A stretch of 64,000 bases of DNA. Origin: JAHBXE01 sp044222195 (lineage in GTDB: Bacteria; Planctomycetota; Phycisphaerae; Phycisphaerales; UBA1924). The DNA lies in contig JBGANS010000008.1 in assembly GCA_044222195.1 (NCBI GenBank), forward strand, positions 1-64,000, given 5' to 3'. Both the position numbers and the translations under genes were made by a program. The notes beneath the pieces were generated by a model. The model was given only the letters and a program-made list of their open reading frames with translations. It had not been told where the DNA came from and did not search any database. Of this stretch, positions 44,931 to 52,464 are shown piece by piece (the stretch's first letter is position 1; each line of letters opens with the position of its first letter).

Positions 44931-46412
44931 CTAATGCGCATTGCGGTGCACAAACCCCCGGAACACCGTCAACCACAGGATCCGCACATCAAACCACAGC
45001 GACCAGTGCCGCACGTAGAACAGGTCGTACTGCAGGCGCTTGCGCAGTGATGTGTACCCCCGCAGGCCATTCACCTGCGCCCATCCCGTCATCCCCGCCT
45101 TCACGTGCTGCCGCAGCATGTACCCGCGCCAATCTTCGCGGAATCGCGCGATCAGTTCGGGTCTCTCCGGGCGCGGCCCGACCAGCGACATCTGCCCCTT
45201 GAACACGTTCAGCAGCTGCGGGAGTTCATCCAGGCTCGCCCGACGCAGCCAGCGCCCGATGGGTGTGATCCGCGGGTCTTCAGGCCGAGTCCACGCTTCC
45301 GTGCCGTCCGCGGCCTTGAGAAGCTCCCGGCGCTCATCGTTCACCTGGTACATGGTCCGGAACTTGTAGATCTTGAACGTCTTGCCGCCCAAGCTCACGC
45401 GACGCTGCTTGAAGATGATCGGCCCGTCCGAACTCATCCGCACCGCGATCGCAATAAGCAGGAACAGAGGCGAGAAAATGATCATCCCGAGCAGTGAACC
45501 CGCGATATCCAGCATCCGCTTGCTGAACCCGCCCAGGCCCGCCGAGGGGCATTCGCGGTAGCTGAGAATCGGCATCCCGTCGAGTTCGCTCACCACCATG
45601 CTCTGGGGCAGGAACCTCGGGTGCACATCCGGCACGATCCTCACGTCGACCGCGTAGCGCTGCAGCCTCTGCAGGATCACCGGGACCGCCGCGGCCTGAG
45701 CGTTGGGCAGCGCCAAGTACACGGCGTCGACGCGCTTGGAACTGAGAATGTCATCGAGAGCATCGAGCCCGCCGAGAACCGGTTTTCCGAGGCACTCTTT
45801 CCGCTTCGTCTCGGGATGGTGCGACACAAAGTACGACACGCTGATGCCGGTCCAGCCGTTGCGGGAGAGCGTGCGAGCCGTGATCTGCCCCAGGCGGCCG
45901 ACCCCGATCACCGCCACGTGCCGGAGGTTGAAGCCCCGCCGCCGGATCTCCCGGAGAATGGACCGGAACGCCGCCCGGTGCGCCCCGAGGCACAGCGGCA
46001 GGAAGACCGCCAGCGCACCGAGCTGCAATCGGCCGCCATCGACGTGGGAGCCGAAGAGCCTGATCGTCGGCGCCGATTCGACCGTCGTGACCGCTTCGTT
46101 GCCCACCGCCCACAGCGCCACCACCAGCGTCGCGATCGCCGCGACCGCCATCTTCAATATCGCCACCTGCTCGGGCCAAAGGCTCCGATCGCGGCGCGGC
46201 CGGTACAGCCCGAACATCTGCATCACCACCAGGACAATCGGCACGGCGAACACCATCAGCGAACCGCGAACCCATTCATCCCAGCCTCGCGGCGCCGCAC
46301 CCTCGACCATCCACAGCCTCATCCCCCACGCCGCGAAACACGCGGCCGCGACAACCACCGCGTCCACCAACGCGAGGAGAGCCACGAAGAGCTGGTGTTG
46401 CTGCTTGACCAC
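44931..46412 (-). CDS. Undecaprenyl-phosphate sugar phosphotransferase (exopolysaccharide initiation)
   Basis: Starts exopolysaccharide or capsule synthesis by placing a hexose-1-phosphate on the lipid carrier. The 493-residue protein has about four N-terminal membrane helices, a Rossmann-like middle (LRHVAVIGVGRLGQITARTL), another helix (LDIAGSLLGMIIFSPLFLLI) and the catalytic sugar transferase domain: GPIIFKQRRVSLGGKTF, IYKFRTMYQVND, LRRASLDELPQLLNVFKG and SLVGPRPERPEL. This is the WcaJ/WbaP family layout. No other polysaccharide gene is near, so it may be a housekeeping or solitary enzyme. It converges on uvrB with its small neighbour. Confidence 0.92.
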   Translation of the reverse strand: MVKQQHQLFVALLALVDAVVVAAACFAAWGMRLWMVEGAAPRGWDEWVRGSLMVFAVPIVLVVMQMFGLYRPRRDRSLWPEQVAILKMAVAAIATLVVALWAVGNEAVTTVESAPTIRLFGSHVDGGRLQLGALAVFLPLCLGAHRAAFRSILREIRRRGFNLRHVAVIGVGRLGQITARTLSRNGWTGISVSYFVSHHPETKRKECLGKPVLGGLDALDDILSSKRVDAVYLALPNAQAAAVPVILQRLQRYAVDVRIVPDVHPRFLPQSMVVSELDGMPILSYRECPSAGLGGFSKRMLDIAGSLLGMIIFSPLFLLIAIAVRMSSDGPIIFKQRRVSLGGKTFKIYKFRTMYQVNDERRELLKAADGTEAWTRPEDPRITPIGRWLRRASLDELPQLLNVFKGQMSLVGPRPERPELIARFREDWRGYMLRQHVKAGMTGWAQVNGLRGYTSLRKRLQYDLFYVRHWSLWFDVRILWLTVFRGFVHRNAH

Positions 46413-46502
46413 GAACAGGCGCTCCTACCCGAAGTCCGCTGCGCACCCCGCCGGCCCCTGGTTTGGTTCACGGGGCGCGAAAGCGTCAGTCTCGGCGGAT
46501 GT

Positions 46503-47478
46503 TCATGCGGTTCCGGGCCAGTTTGGCCGAACACCCGGAAACCTCTCGCACAGCCTGCGCAGCGCATCCGCCTCTTCGCTGCTCAGTTCGCCCATCGGCG
46601 GCACAATCCGGGTGATCGCGTACAGATCACCCTTCTTTCCCTGTGCATCCTCGATGCCTTTCCCTTTCAGCCGCAGCTTCCTGCCGCTCGGTGTGCCCGG
46701 AGGAATGGTCACTTCAACCCTTCCATCCAGCGTCGGGACGGGGACCGAGGCTCCTAGTGTGGCCTCGGCAAGGTCCAAAGGCAAGTCGAGGTAGAGATCA
46801 AGTTCCTGAACGCCGACGCCCTTGACCTCGGTTCTCCGGAAGATCGGGTGTTCCCCGATGCGCACTTTCAGGATCATGTCGGTCCCGTCGGCCGCGCCTT
46901 TGACCCTCAGCTTGGCGCCTTCCACGACGCCTTTGGGAATATTGACCTCGATCGTGCGAGTCCGACCTTCGACGTCGACGCGGAGCGATTCCTTCCCGCC
47001 CTTGACGGCCGTCATGAACGTGATGGAGAGCTCGTGCTCTGAGACCGGGTTCTCCGCCGGCTCGGACTGGCTAGGCCTGGCCTTCCGGCCTCTGGCCCCG
47101 CGGGTGCCCGCGCTTCCGCCCCTGCCCCCCATCCCTCCAAAGAACGCATCGAACATCGATCCCAGGTCCTCCATGTCGACCTGTCCGCCAGCTCCCGCGT
47201 TCGACCATGAGTAGTGCGGCCCGCCTCCCGCCCCCCCACCTCCGCCCGGCATGCCCCGCGAGTCCGCCGCGTGCCCGAACTGGTCGTACGCCTTCCTCTT
47301 CCGGGTGTCCGACAGCACGTCGTACGCCTCCTGAACCTCGGTGACCTTCTTCTACATCCGCGGCCTTGTTGACGTCCGGGTGAAACTGCCGCGCGAGCTT
47401 TCGGTACGCGCGCCGGATCTCCTCCGCCGTGGCCGACTTGGTCACCGCCAGAACCTCGTAGTAGTCACGCTTGGACAT
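46503..47478 (-). pseudogene. DnaJ/CbpA-type co-chaperone, frameshifted
   Basis: The N-terminal J domain starts MSKRDYYEVLAVTKSATAEE and reaches the HPDVNK motif in one frame. The rest (EAYDVLSDTRKRKAYDQFGH onward) is in another frame. The break lies near 47346-47354. The 976-nt length is not a multiple of three, and the loop between HPDVNK and EAY looks too short by several nucleotides compared with the usual spacing, which points to a small deletion. After the J domain come a Gly-rich stretch and two beta-sandwich domains without a zinc finger, so the parent gene was of CbpA type. An assembly error cannot be excluded. An octamer array starts 17 nt upstream of the start codon. Confidence 0.8.
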
Positions 47479-47494
47479 CGGGGAATCTTAGAAG

Positions 47495-47676
47495 CGGCAG
47501 AGAGACGGAGGGACGCAGTGACGGAGTGAATTAAGGACTCGGTCGTCGAGCGCATCGTTACGCTTGGCAATCGGACCGGGGCGTCCCGGTCCACATCGTG
47601 CGCGATGCCACTGCGGCACTCCGTTGCTGCATCTCTGCGTATCTGCGTTGCTCTGCGTATGTGCGTCACTGCCTAC
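47495..47676. repeat. Inverted octamer array pair upstream of dnaJ/cbpA
   Basis: The left arm holds CGGCAGAG, AGACGGAG, GGACGCAG and TGACGGAG (47495-47526). After 92 nt the right arm holds inverted units CTCCGTTG, CTGCATCT, CTGCGTAT, CTGCGTTG, then two spare bases and CTGCGTAT, GTGCGTCA and CTGCCTAC (47619-47676). The spacer contains a perfect 8-bp hairpin GGACCGGG/CCCGGTCC (47573-47592). The right arm ends on the stop codon of the next gene. Confidence 0.8.
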
Positions 47677-47951
47677 GGCAGCCCGATTTCATCCGCCGCG
47701 CCGTCGATGGCATCGAGAAGTCGCCTCAGGTTGGATCGGGAGTTCGGGTCGCCGGCGAGGATGTCGTACTCGATGTGCCAGTTGCACCCGATGACCTCGT
47801 TCTGCGAGAGCACGAAGGGCAGGTTGGTGACCACCATGGTGCACCGCTCGAACCGGCAGCGGTGATACGCGTGTCCCGACAGGAACACCGTCGCCGACAC
47901 GAAGGATTCATCCTCGTGCGGCGTGAGGTTGGGAATCGGCTGTTTGGCCAT
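47673..47951 (-). CDS. Conserved-looking small protein of unknown function
   Basis: Not recognised. The 92-residue frame reads MAKQPIPNLTPHEDESFV and has HRCRFERCTMVVTN, two Cys spaced by four, then a Trp-containing segment (GCNWHIEYDILAGDP). The composition and codon use look coding. It starts 7 nt after the stop of the mdh gene on the same strand, so it is probably its downstream partner. Its stop lies inside the octamer array. Confidence 0.6.
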   Translation of the reverse strand: MAKQPIPNLTPHEDESFVSATVFLSGHAYHRCRFERCTMVVTNLPFVLSQNEVIGCNWHIEYDILAGDPNSRSNLRRLLDAIDGAADEIGLP

Positions 47952-47958
47952 GGGTGTT

Positions 47959-48958
47959 CTACTTCAAGTCCGGGAAGAGCTTGACGGTCGCCGCGATAAG
48001 GTCCTTGACGTGGCTGATCGACTCCTGCATGGACTTGGCCTCGGTGTCGTTCATCTTGAACGTGATCACCTTCTCCACGCCCTTGGACCCGATGACGCAA
48101 GGAACGCCGACAAAGAGGCCCTTGCCGTCGTTCATCCCCTTGACGCCGAACTCATTCTCGCACCACGCCGCGCACGGGATGACACGCTTCTTGTCGCGGA
48201 CGATCGACTCGACCATCTCGATGGTCCCGGCGCTCGGCGCGTACCACGCGCTTGTTCCCATCAACTTCACGACCTCGCCGCCCCCCACCTTGGCCCGGTC
48301 CACGCACGCCTGGATCTTCGCCTCCGGCAGCAGGTCCTGGATCGGGATGCCGTTCACGCTGGTCAAGCGCGGCAGCGGGACCATGTCGTCGCCGTGCCCG
48401 CCGAGCAGGAGGCCCTGGATGTCCTCGACCGACACGCCGAGTTCCATGGCCAGGAACGTCTTGTAACGCGCGACGTCGAGAGCCCCCGCCTGACCCAGAA
48501 CCCGGGACCTGACCCAGAACCCGGGAGGCGGGGAATCCCGTCACCTTCCACATCACGTAGACCATCGCATCCAGCGGGTTGCTCACCACGATCACGATCG
48601 CGTTCGGCGCGTACTTCTTGATGTTCTCGGCCACGCTCTTGACGATGCCGGCGTTGATCGAAACCAGGTCGTCGCGGCTCTGTCCCGGCTTGCGGGGTAC
48701 CCCGGCCGTCACAATCACGACATCCGAGTCCTTAATATCGGCATAGTCGAACGTGCCGGTCAGGCGGCTGTCGAACTTCTCTACCGGTCCGCAGCAGGCC
48801 AGGTCCAGGGCTTTTCCCTTGGGCATGTGCAGCTCGGGCTTGTCCTTGTTGGCGATATCCAGGAGCACCACATCCCCGAGTTCCTTCATGGCGATGGACC
48901 GGGCACACTCGCCCCCGATATTGCCCGCCCCGATAACGCTGATCTTCGCCCGACGCAT
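47959..48958 (-). pseudogene. mdh: Malate dehydrogenase (LDH-like), interrupted by 19-bp duplication
   Basis: The TCA-cycle enzyme oxidising malate to oxaloacetate. The start ATG 48958 has AGGGAG 5 nt upstream. The first part has the NAD loop VIGAGNIGG, DDLVSINAGIVKSV and NAIVIVVSNPLDAMVYVMW. The second part has the catalytic His in LLLGGHGDDMVPL. Between them the frame shifts because a 19-bp segment is present twice (48489-48526). Removing one copy gives a continuous 326-residue protein through VTGFPASRVLGQAGALDVA. As written, the product would lack the catalytic half. Confidence 0.9.
48489..48526. repeat. Exact 19-bp tandem duplication in mdh
   Basis: Two identical adjacent 19-bp copies (48489-48507 and 48508-48526), starting CCTGACCC and ending CCGGGA. 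One unit is 6 codons plus 1 nt, so it shifts the frame. Flanking GCC and GGC bases make it look like a recent slippage or assembly join. Confidence 0.97.
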
Positions 48959-49363
48959 GGGTGCTCCCTTCGCTTGCTGGTTCTCAGGATTTGGTGGGCG
49001 GAACAATAGGCCGCGGCAGAAAAAAGTCCGGTGTGAGAACAAACTCCCGAATGGGTCGCTGCGGCGGATTCAGGCGAGCTCCTGCCTTTCCAGACCGCCT
49101 CAGTGGCCAGATCCGCGCCAATTCCCGCAATTCTCGGACCCAACCCGGCGACCGAGTTAGGGCCCCATACGTACGGCCCCGGTAATTCGCCGCGCCGCTT
49201 CAAGAATTCTCGCTCCATAGGTTGCGATTCGGTGAGCCTGTGGCATGTTCCCAACGGGTCAGGATGGTTCGGCCCCTCCGCGGCGGCGAAGCGTTCGTTC
49301 CGCCGGGTGCACTATGCGTGTTAAGGGAATTACCCCCCCGTTGTTTGTGAGGAGAAAGTGTTT
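48959..49363. other. Divergent intergenic region
   Basis: The 405-nt gap lies between mdh (minus) and the first of two tandem PEP-CTERM genes (plus). It must hold both promoters, but no strong pair was identified. The last 45 nt (AAGGGAATTACCC onward) form a leader that is repeated before the second PEP-CTERM gene. Confidence 0.4.
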
Positions 49364-50134
49364 ATGAAGACTCGTGCAACGCTCGCTCTCGCGGTTGTGG
49401 CCGGCCTCCCCGCGGCTGTCGCGGCTCAGGAAGTCGTTTCCGTCACCTATAGCTGGCTCGAAGTCGTCGCCGGCACGACGACCCCGATTGCTGCGGGCGT
49501 CGCGAACAGCGTGGTCGATCCGGGCGAAGGCGCTCGTATCCGCCTCGGTGTCACGGCCCTGATCAACGGCACCAACGCCGTCGGCCAGACCATCGCCTAC
49601 ACCAACCCCACCAACGGCACGGGCACGGTCCGCGGCCTGGGCGCGGTGGTGTATGACCTGGTCGGCGACAACAACGGCGCCACGGCCAACGGCAACTGGA
49701 CCTCTCTCCTCGGCGCTGGCGCTCCGTTCACCAACGGCCAGACGGGTGGCACGGCTCAGCCGGGCGGCTCGACGGTTCAGGGCATGGGTGGCTCGCAGTT
49801 CATCGGACCCGGTGGGTCAGTGAACAACGCCAACAACAACCAGCAGGTGTTCCGCGGCGTCTGGACGCCCGGCAGCTACGTGAACCGCACCGTCAACTTC
49901 CTCGCCAAGGCCAGCGCGCTCGTTCCCGCCGGCCAGGGCAACTCGGTGCTCCTCGCCTACGGCCTGGCGTCTGACTTCAACGCCCAGGGCGACCCGTACA
50001 CGTTCGACCAGCTGGTCGGCAAGTACATCGCCGTGGGTGGTGGCAACGGCCTCAACATCCCCGTCGCTCCCGCACCGTCGAGCCTCGCGCTCCTCGGCCT
50101 GGGCGCCCTCGTCGCGGGTGGCCGCCGCCGCTAA
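49364..50134 (+). CDS. PEP-CTERM secreted protein (tandem paralogue 1)
   Basis: ATG 49364 is preceded by AGGAG at 9 nt and gives 256 residues; an upstream GTG at 49358 adds two residues. The signal peptide is MKTRATLALAVVAGLPAAVA, cleaved before QEVVS. The mature part is rich in Gly, Asn and Thr, with GARIRLGVTALINGTNAVGQ and QTGGTAQPGGSTV. The tail is PVAPAPSSLALLGLGALVAG plus Arg. The next gene is a close paralogue with the same leader and order. The function is unknown; likely a surface protein, possibly abundant given the strong terminator. Confidence 0.88.
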   Translation: MKTRATLALAVVAGLPAAVAAQEVVSVTYSWLEVVAGTTTPIAAGVANSVVDPGEGARIRLGVTALINGTNAVGQTIAYTNPTNGTGTVRGLGAVVYDLVGDNNGATANGNWTSLLGAGAPFTNGQTGGTAQPGGSTVQGMGGSQFIGPGGSVNNANNNQQVFRGVWTPGSYVNRTVNFLAKASALVPAGQGNSVLLAYGLASDFNAQGDPYTFDQLVGKYIAVGGGNGLNIPVAPAPSSLALLGLGALVAGGRRR

Positions 50135-50169
50135 GTTCGAGTTCTGACACTTCGATTCCGAAGTCCACG

Positions 50170-50204
50170 CACGCCCCCGCCCCGAGCGGGGGCGTGTTTT
50201 TTTT
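50170..50204 (+). terminator. Strong terminator after PEP-CTERM paralogue 1
   Basis: CACGCCCCCGC (50170-50180) pairs perfectly with GCGGGGGCGTG (50186-50196) over CCCGA, followed by eight T. Confidence 0.92.
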
Positions 50205-50330
50205 GCATTGGGCTCCCGAGCGGGCCCCGGCGGCACTTCCTTTTGAGGGTACGCCCCAAATTGCGCCCGTACTTTGTACGAACGAATCAAAAAAAACGCG
50301 TTTGAGGTTGCAATTCCGCGAAATGACCAC

Positions 50331-50358
50331 TTGCGACTTTTTCGCCCTTCGCTAGACT
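50331..50358 (+). promoter_or_regulatory. Candidate promoter for PEP-CTERM paralogue 2
   Basis: TTGCGA (50331-50336) and TAGACT (50353-50358) are separated by 16 nt. An eight-A tract lies about 35 nt upstream (around 50289-50296) and could act as an UP element. The predicted transcript would start about 90 nt before the start codon. The whole 50135-50450 gap contains only this, the terminator above, and the repeated leader. Confidence 0.45.
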
Positions 50359-50450
50359 CGCCTGTGGTCAAAGAGCGGCACATTGTCCGTGCTGCTGAAA
50401 TCGCGTGTCAAAGGGAATTCCCCCTGTTGTTTTGTGAGGAGAAAGTGTCC

Positions 50451-51224
50451 ATGAAGACTCGTGCAACTCTTGCTCTCGCCGTCGTGGCTGGGCTCCCGGC
50501 AGCCGCCGCGGCTCAGGAAGTGGTTTCGATCACGTACTCGTGGGTTGAAGTGCTCGCGGGCACGACGACCCCGGTTCCCGCCGGCCCGGCGCGGAACAGC
50601 ATCGTCGAGACCGGCGAAGGCGCCCGCATCCGCCTCGGCGTGACGGCCCTGATCAACGGCAGCAACGCCGTCGGCCAGACCATCGCCTACACCAACCCCA
50701 GCAACGGCATCGGCACCGTCCGCGGCCTCGGTACGGTCACGTACGACCTGGTCGGCGACCTCAACGCCGCCACCGCCAACGGCGCGTGGAGCTCTCTCCT
50801 CGGCGCTGACGTTCCGTTCACCAACGGTCAGACCGGTGGTACGGCTCAGCCCGGCGGCAGCAGCGTGTTCGGCATGGGCGGTTCGCAGTTCATCGGACCC
50901 GGCGGTTCAGTGAACAACACGAACAACAACGTCCAGGTGTTCCGCGGCGTGTGGACGCCCGCCAGCTACGCCAACCGCACGGTCAACTGGAAGGCTGGCG
51001 GCAGCTCGCTCGCTCCGGCCGGTCAGGGCAACTCGGTCCTCCTCGCCTACGGCCTCGCGTCGACCTTCAACGCGGCCGGCGACCCGATCACGTTCGACCA
51101 GCTGGTCGGCAAGTACATCGGTGTTGGCACGGGCAACGGCCTCAACATCCCCATCGCTCCCGCACCGTCGAGCCTCGCGCTCCTCGGCCTGGGCGCTCTG
51201 GTTGCCGGTGGCCGTCGCCGCTAA
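50451..51224 (+). CDS. PEP-CTERM secreted protein (tandem paralogue 2)
   Basis: ATG 50451 gives 257 residues, colinear with paralogue 1 over its whole length: identical signal-peptide start MKTRATLALAVVAGLPAA, then ITYSWVEVLAGTTTPVPAG, ALINGSNAVGQTIAYTNPSN, and the same tail PIAPAPSSLALLGLGALVAG. Differences cluster in the mature surface (KAGGSSLAPAG against AKASALVPAG). The 5' leader GTGAGGAGAAAGTGT before the ATG is shared as well. It has its own promoter candidate and terminator, so the two genes are separate units after a tandem duplication. Confidence 0.9.
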   Translation: MKTRATLALAVVAGLPAAAAAQEVVSITYSWVEVLAGTTTPVPAGPARNSIVETGEGARIRLGVTALINGSNAVGQTIAYTNPSNGIGTVRGLGTVTYDLVGDLNAATANGAWSSLLGADVPFTNGQTGGTAQPGGSSVFGMGGSQFIGPGGSVNNTNNNVQVFRGVWTPASYANRTVNWKAGGSSLAPAGQGNSVLLAYGLASTFNAAGDPITFDQLVGKYIGVGTGNGLNIPIAPAPSSLALLGLGALVAGGRRR

Positions 51225-51267
51225 TGCAGATCTGAACCTCGCTGGGCTGTCCAGCGAATGAACCAAG

Positions 51268-51304
51268 CACGCCTCCCGGGAAACCGGGAGGCGTGTGTGT
51301 TTTT
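51268..51304 (+). terminator. Strong terminator after PEP-CTERM paralogue 2
   Basis: CACGCCTCCCGG (51268-51279) pairs perfectly with CCGGGAGGCGTG (51284-51295) over a GAAA tetraloop, followed by TGTGTTTTT. The following 215 nt to apt show nothing recognisable. Confidence 0.9.
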
Positions 51305-51519
51305 ACGCCGACGCTTCGAATGTGCCTCGCCGCGAGTTCGTTTCGGACCATCCCGCGGTTGTTGTCTGAACATTCACCGCCAGAGTCATCTCATTGGCCG
51401 GCGCTGGCACGAACGCTGTCGCGCGTCCCGACTCGGCGTTCACTGGCTCGCCGTCCGCCGCCTGACGGCGCACCGCGGGTTCGCAACTCCGTCTTGTGAC
51501 GTGGCCGCCCCGCGTCTTC

Positions 51520-52044
51520 TCAGTACTTCAGCACCGAGTGCACATCTCCATACTCCCGCACCCGGTCCCGGCCTTTGAGAAACTCCAGTTCGATAAGCAC
51601 GGTGATCCCCGCGATCTTCGCGCGGCACTTGCTCACGAGATCGCAGCACGCCCGCAGAGTCCCGCCCGTGGCGAGGAGGTCGTCGGCCAGGAGCACTTTC
51701 TGCCCCGGCCGGATCGCATCGCTGTGAATCTCCAGACGGTCTTTCCCGTATTCGAGGGAGTAATCGACGCCGTGGACCGATCGCGGGAGTTTCCCGGGTT
51801 TGCGGATCGGCACGAATCCCGCGGACAGTGCCTGGGCGATGGCAATTCCGAAAATAAACCCTCGCGACTCGGCCCCAATGACCAGTTCGATCCCCGTGCC
51901 GCGATGCGGATTGGCCATCAGTTCCACCGCCAGCGCCAAGCCCGGCGGGTCCGCCAGGAGCGGTGTGAAGTCCTTGAACACGATACCGGGCTTGGGAAAG
52001 TCCGACACATCCCGGATGAGCCGCTTGAGCTGTTCCAACGCCAT
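51520..52044 (-). CDS. apt: Adenine phosphoribosyltransferase
   Basis: Salvages adenine to AMP. With ATG 52044 the protein has 174 residues. Family motifs are DFPKPGIVFKDFTPLLADP near the start, the adenine pocket ELVIGAESRGFIFG, and the PRPP loop VLLADDLLATGGT. AGGAG abuts the ATG, so the exact start may lie a little up- or downstream. Longer open frame to 52140 overlaps groES divergently and is less likely. Divergent from groES with about 70 nt between. Confidence 0.94.
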   Translation of the reverse strand: MALEQLKRLIRDVSDFPKPGIVFKDFTPLLADPPGLALAVELMANPHRGTGIELVIGAESRGFIFGIAIAQALSAGFVPIRKPGKLPRSVHGVDYSLEYGKDRLEIHSDAIRPGQKVLLADDLLATGGTLRACCDLVSKCRAKIAGITVLIELEFLKGRDRVREYGDVHSVLKY

Positions 52045-52115
52045 CTCCTGCAATCGATCGACCACCGGGGCCGCTGTTCGTGCCCGTCCTTCGTTCGCTT
52101 CTAGAATAGCGACGC

Positions 52116-52451
52116 ATGGCCACCCCTTCCCGAAAGACACCGGCCGCTCTTGAAGTGGTCGAACCCATCGGCCCGCGAGTCCTGATCCGCAAGGATGAGG
52201 ACAAGAAGCAGACCAAGTCCGGCATTCACCTGCCCGACAAGATCGAAATCCCCACGATCACCGGCCGGATCGTCGCGGTTTCCACCCAGGTCGAGAGCGA
52301 CAAGGACTACCCCATCCGCAAGTACGACCGCGTCCTCTTCAACCCCAAGCATGTCATCCCCGTCGACCTCGAAGGGGACAACCGGCTCTTTGTCGTACCC
52401 GTTGAGGATGTCGTCGCCGTGTTCCGCAAGGACGGCGCTGAAGAGGTCTGA
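52116..52451 (+). CDS. groES: GroES-type co-chaperonin
   Basis: The lid of the GroEL chamber. The 111-residue protein has the Cpn10 strands VEPIGPRVLIRKDED, the mobile loop KKQTKSGIHLPDKIEIPT, and KYDRVLFNPKHVIPVDLEG, and a short C-terminal extension. groEL is not adjacent, and the mobile loop lacks the usual GGIVL hydrophobic triad (here SGIHL), so it may be a specialised copy. The aroA ribosome-binding site overlaps its stop region. Confidence 0.85.
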   Translation: MATPSRKTPAALEVVEPIGPRVLIRKDEDKKQTKSGIHLPDKIEIPTITGRIVAVSTQVESDKDYPIRKYDRVLFNPKHVIPVDLEGDNRLFVVPVEDVVAVFRKDGAEEV

Positions 52452-52464
52452 GGAGGAGCCGAAT

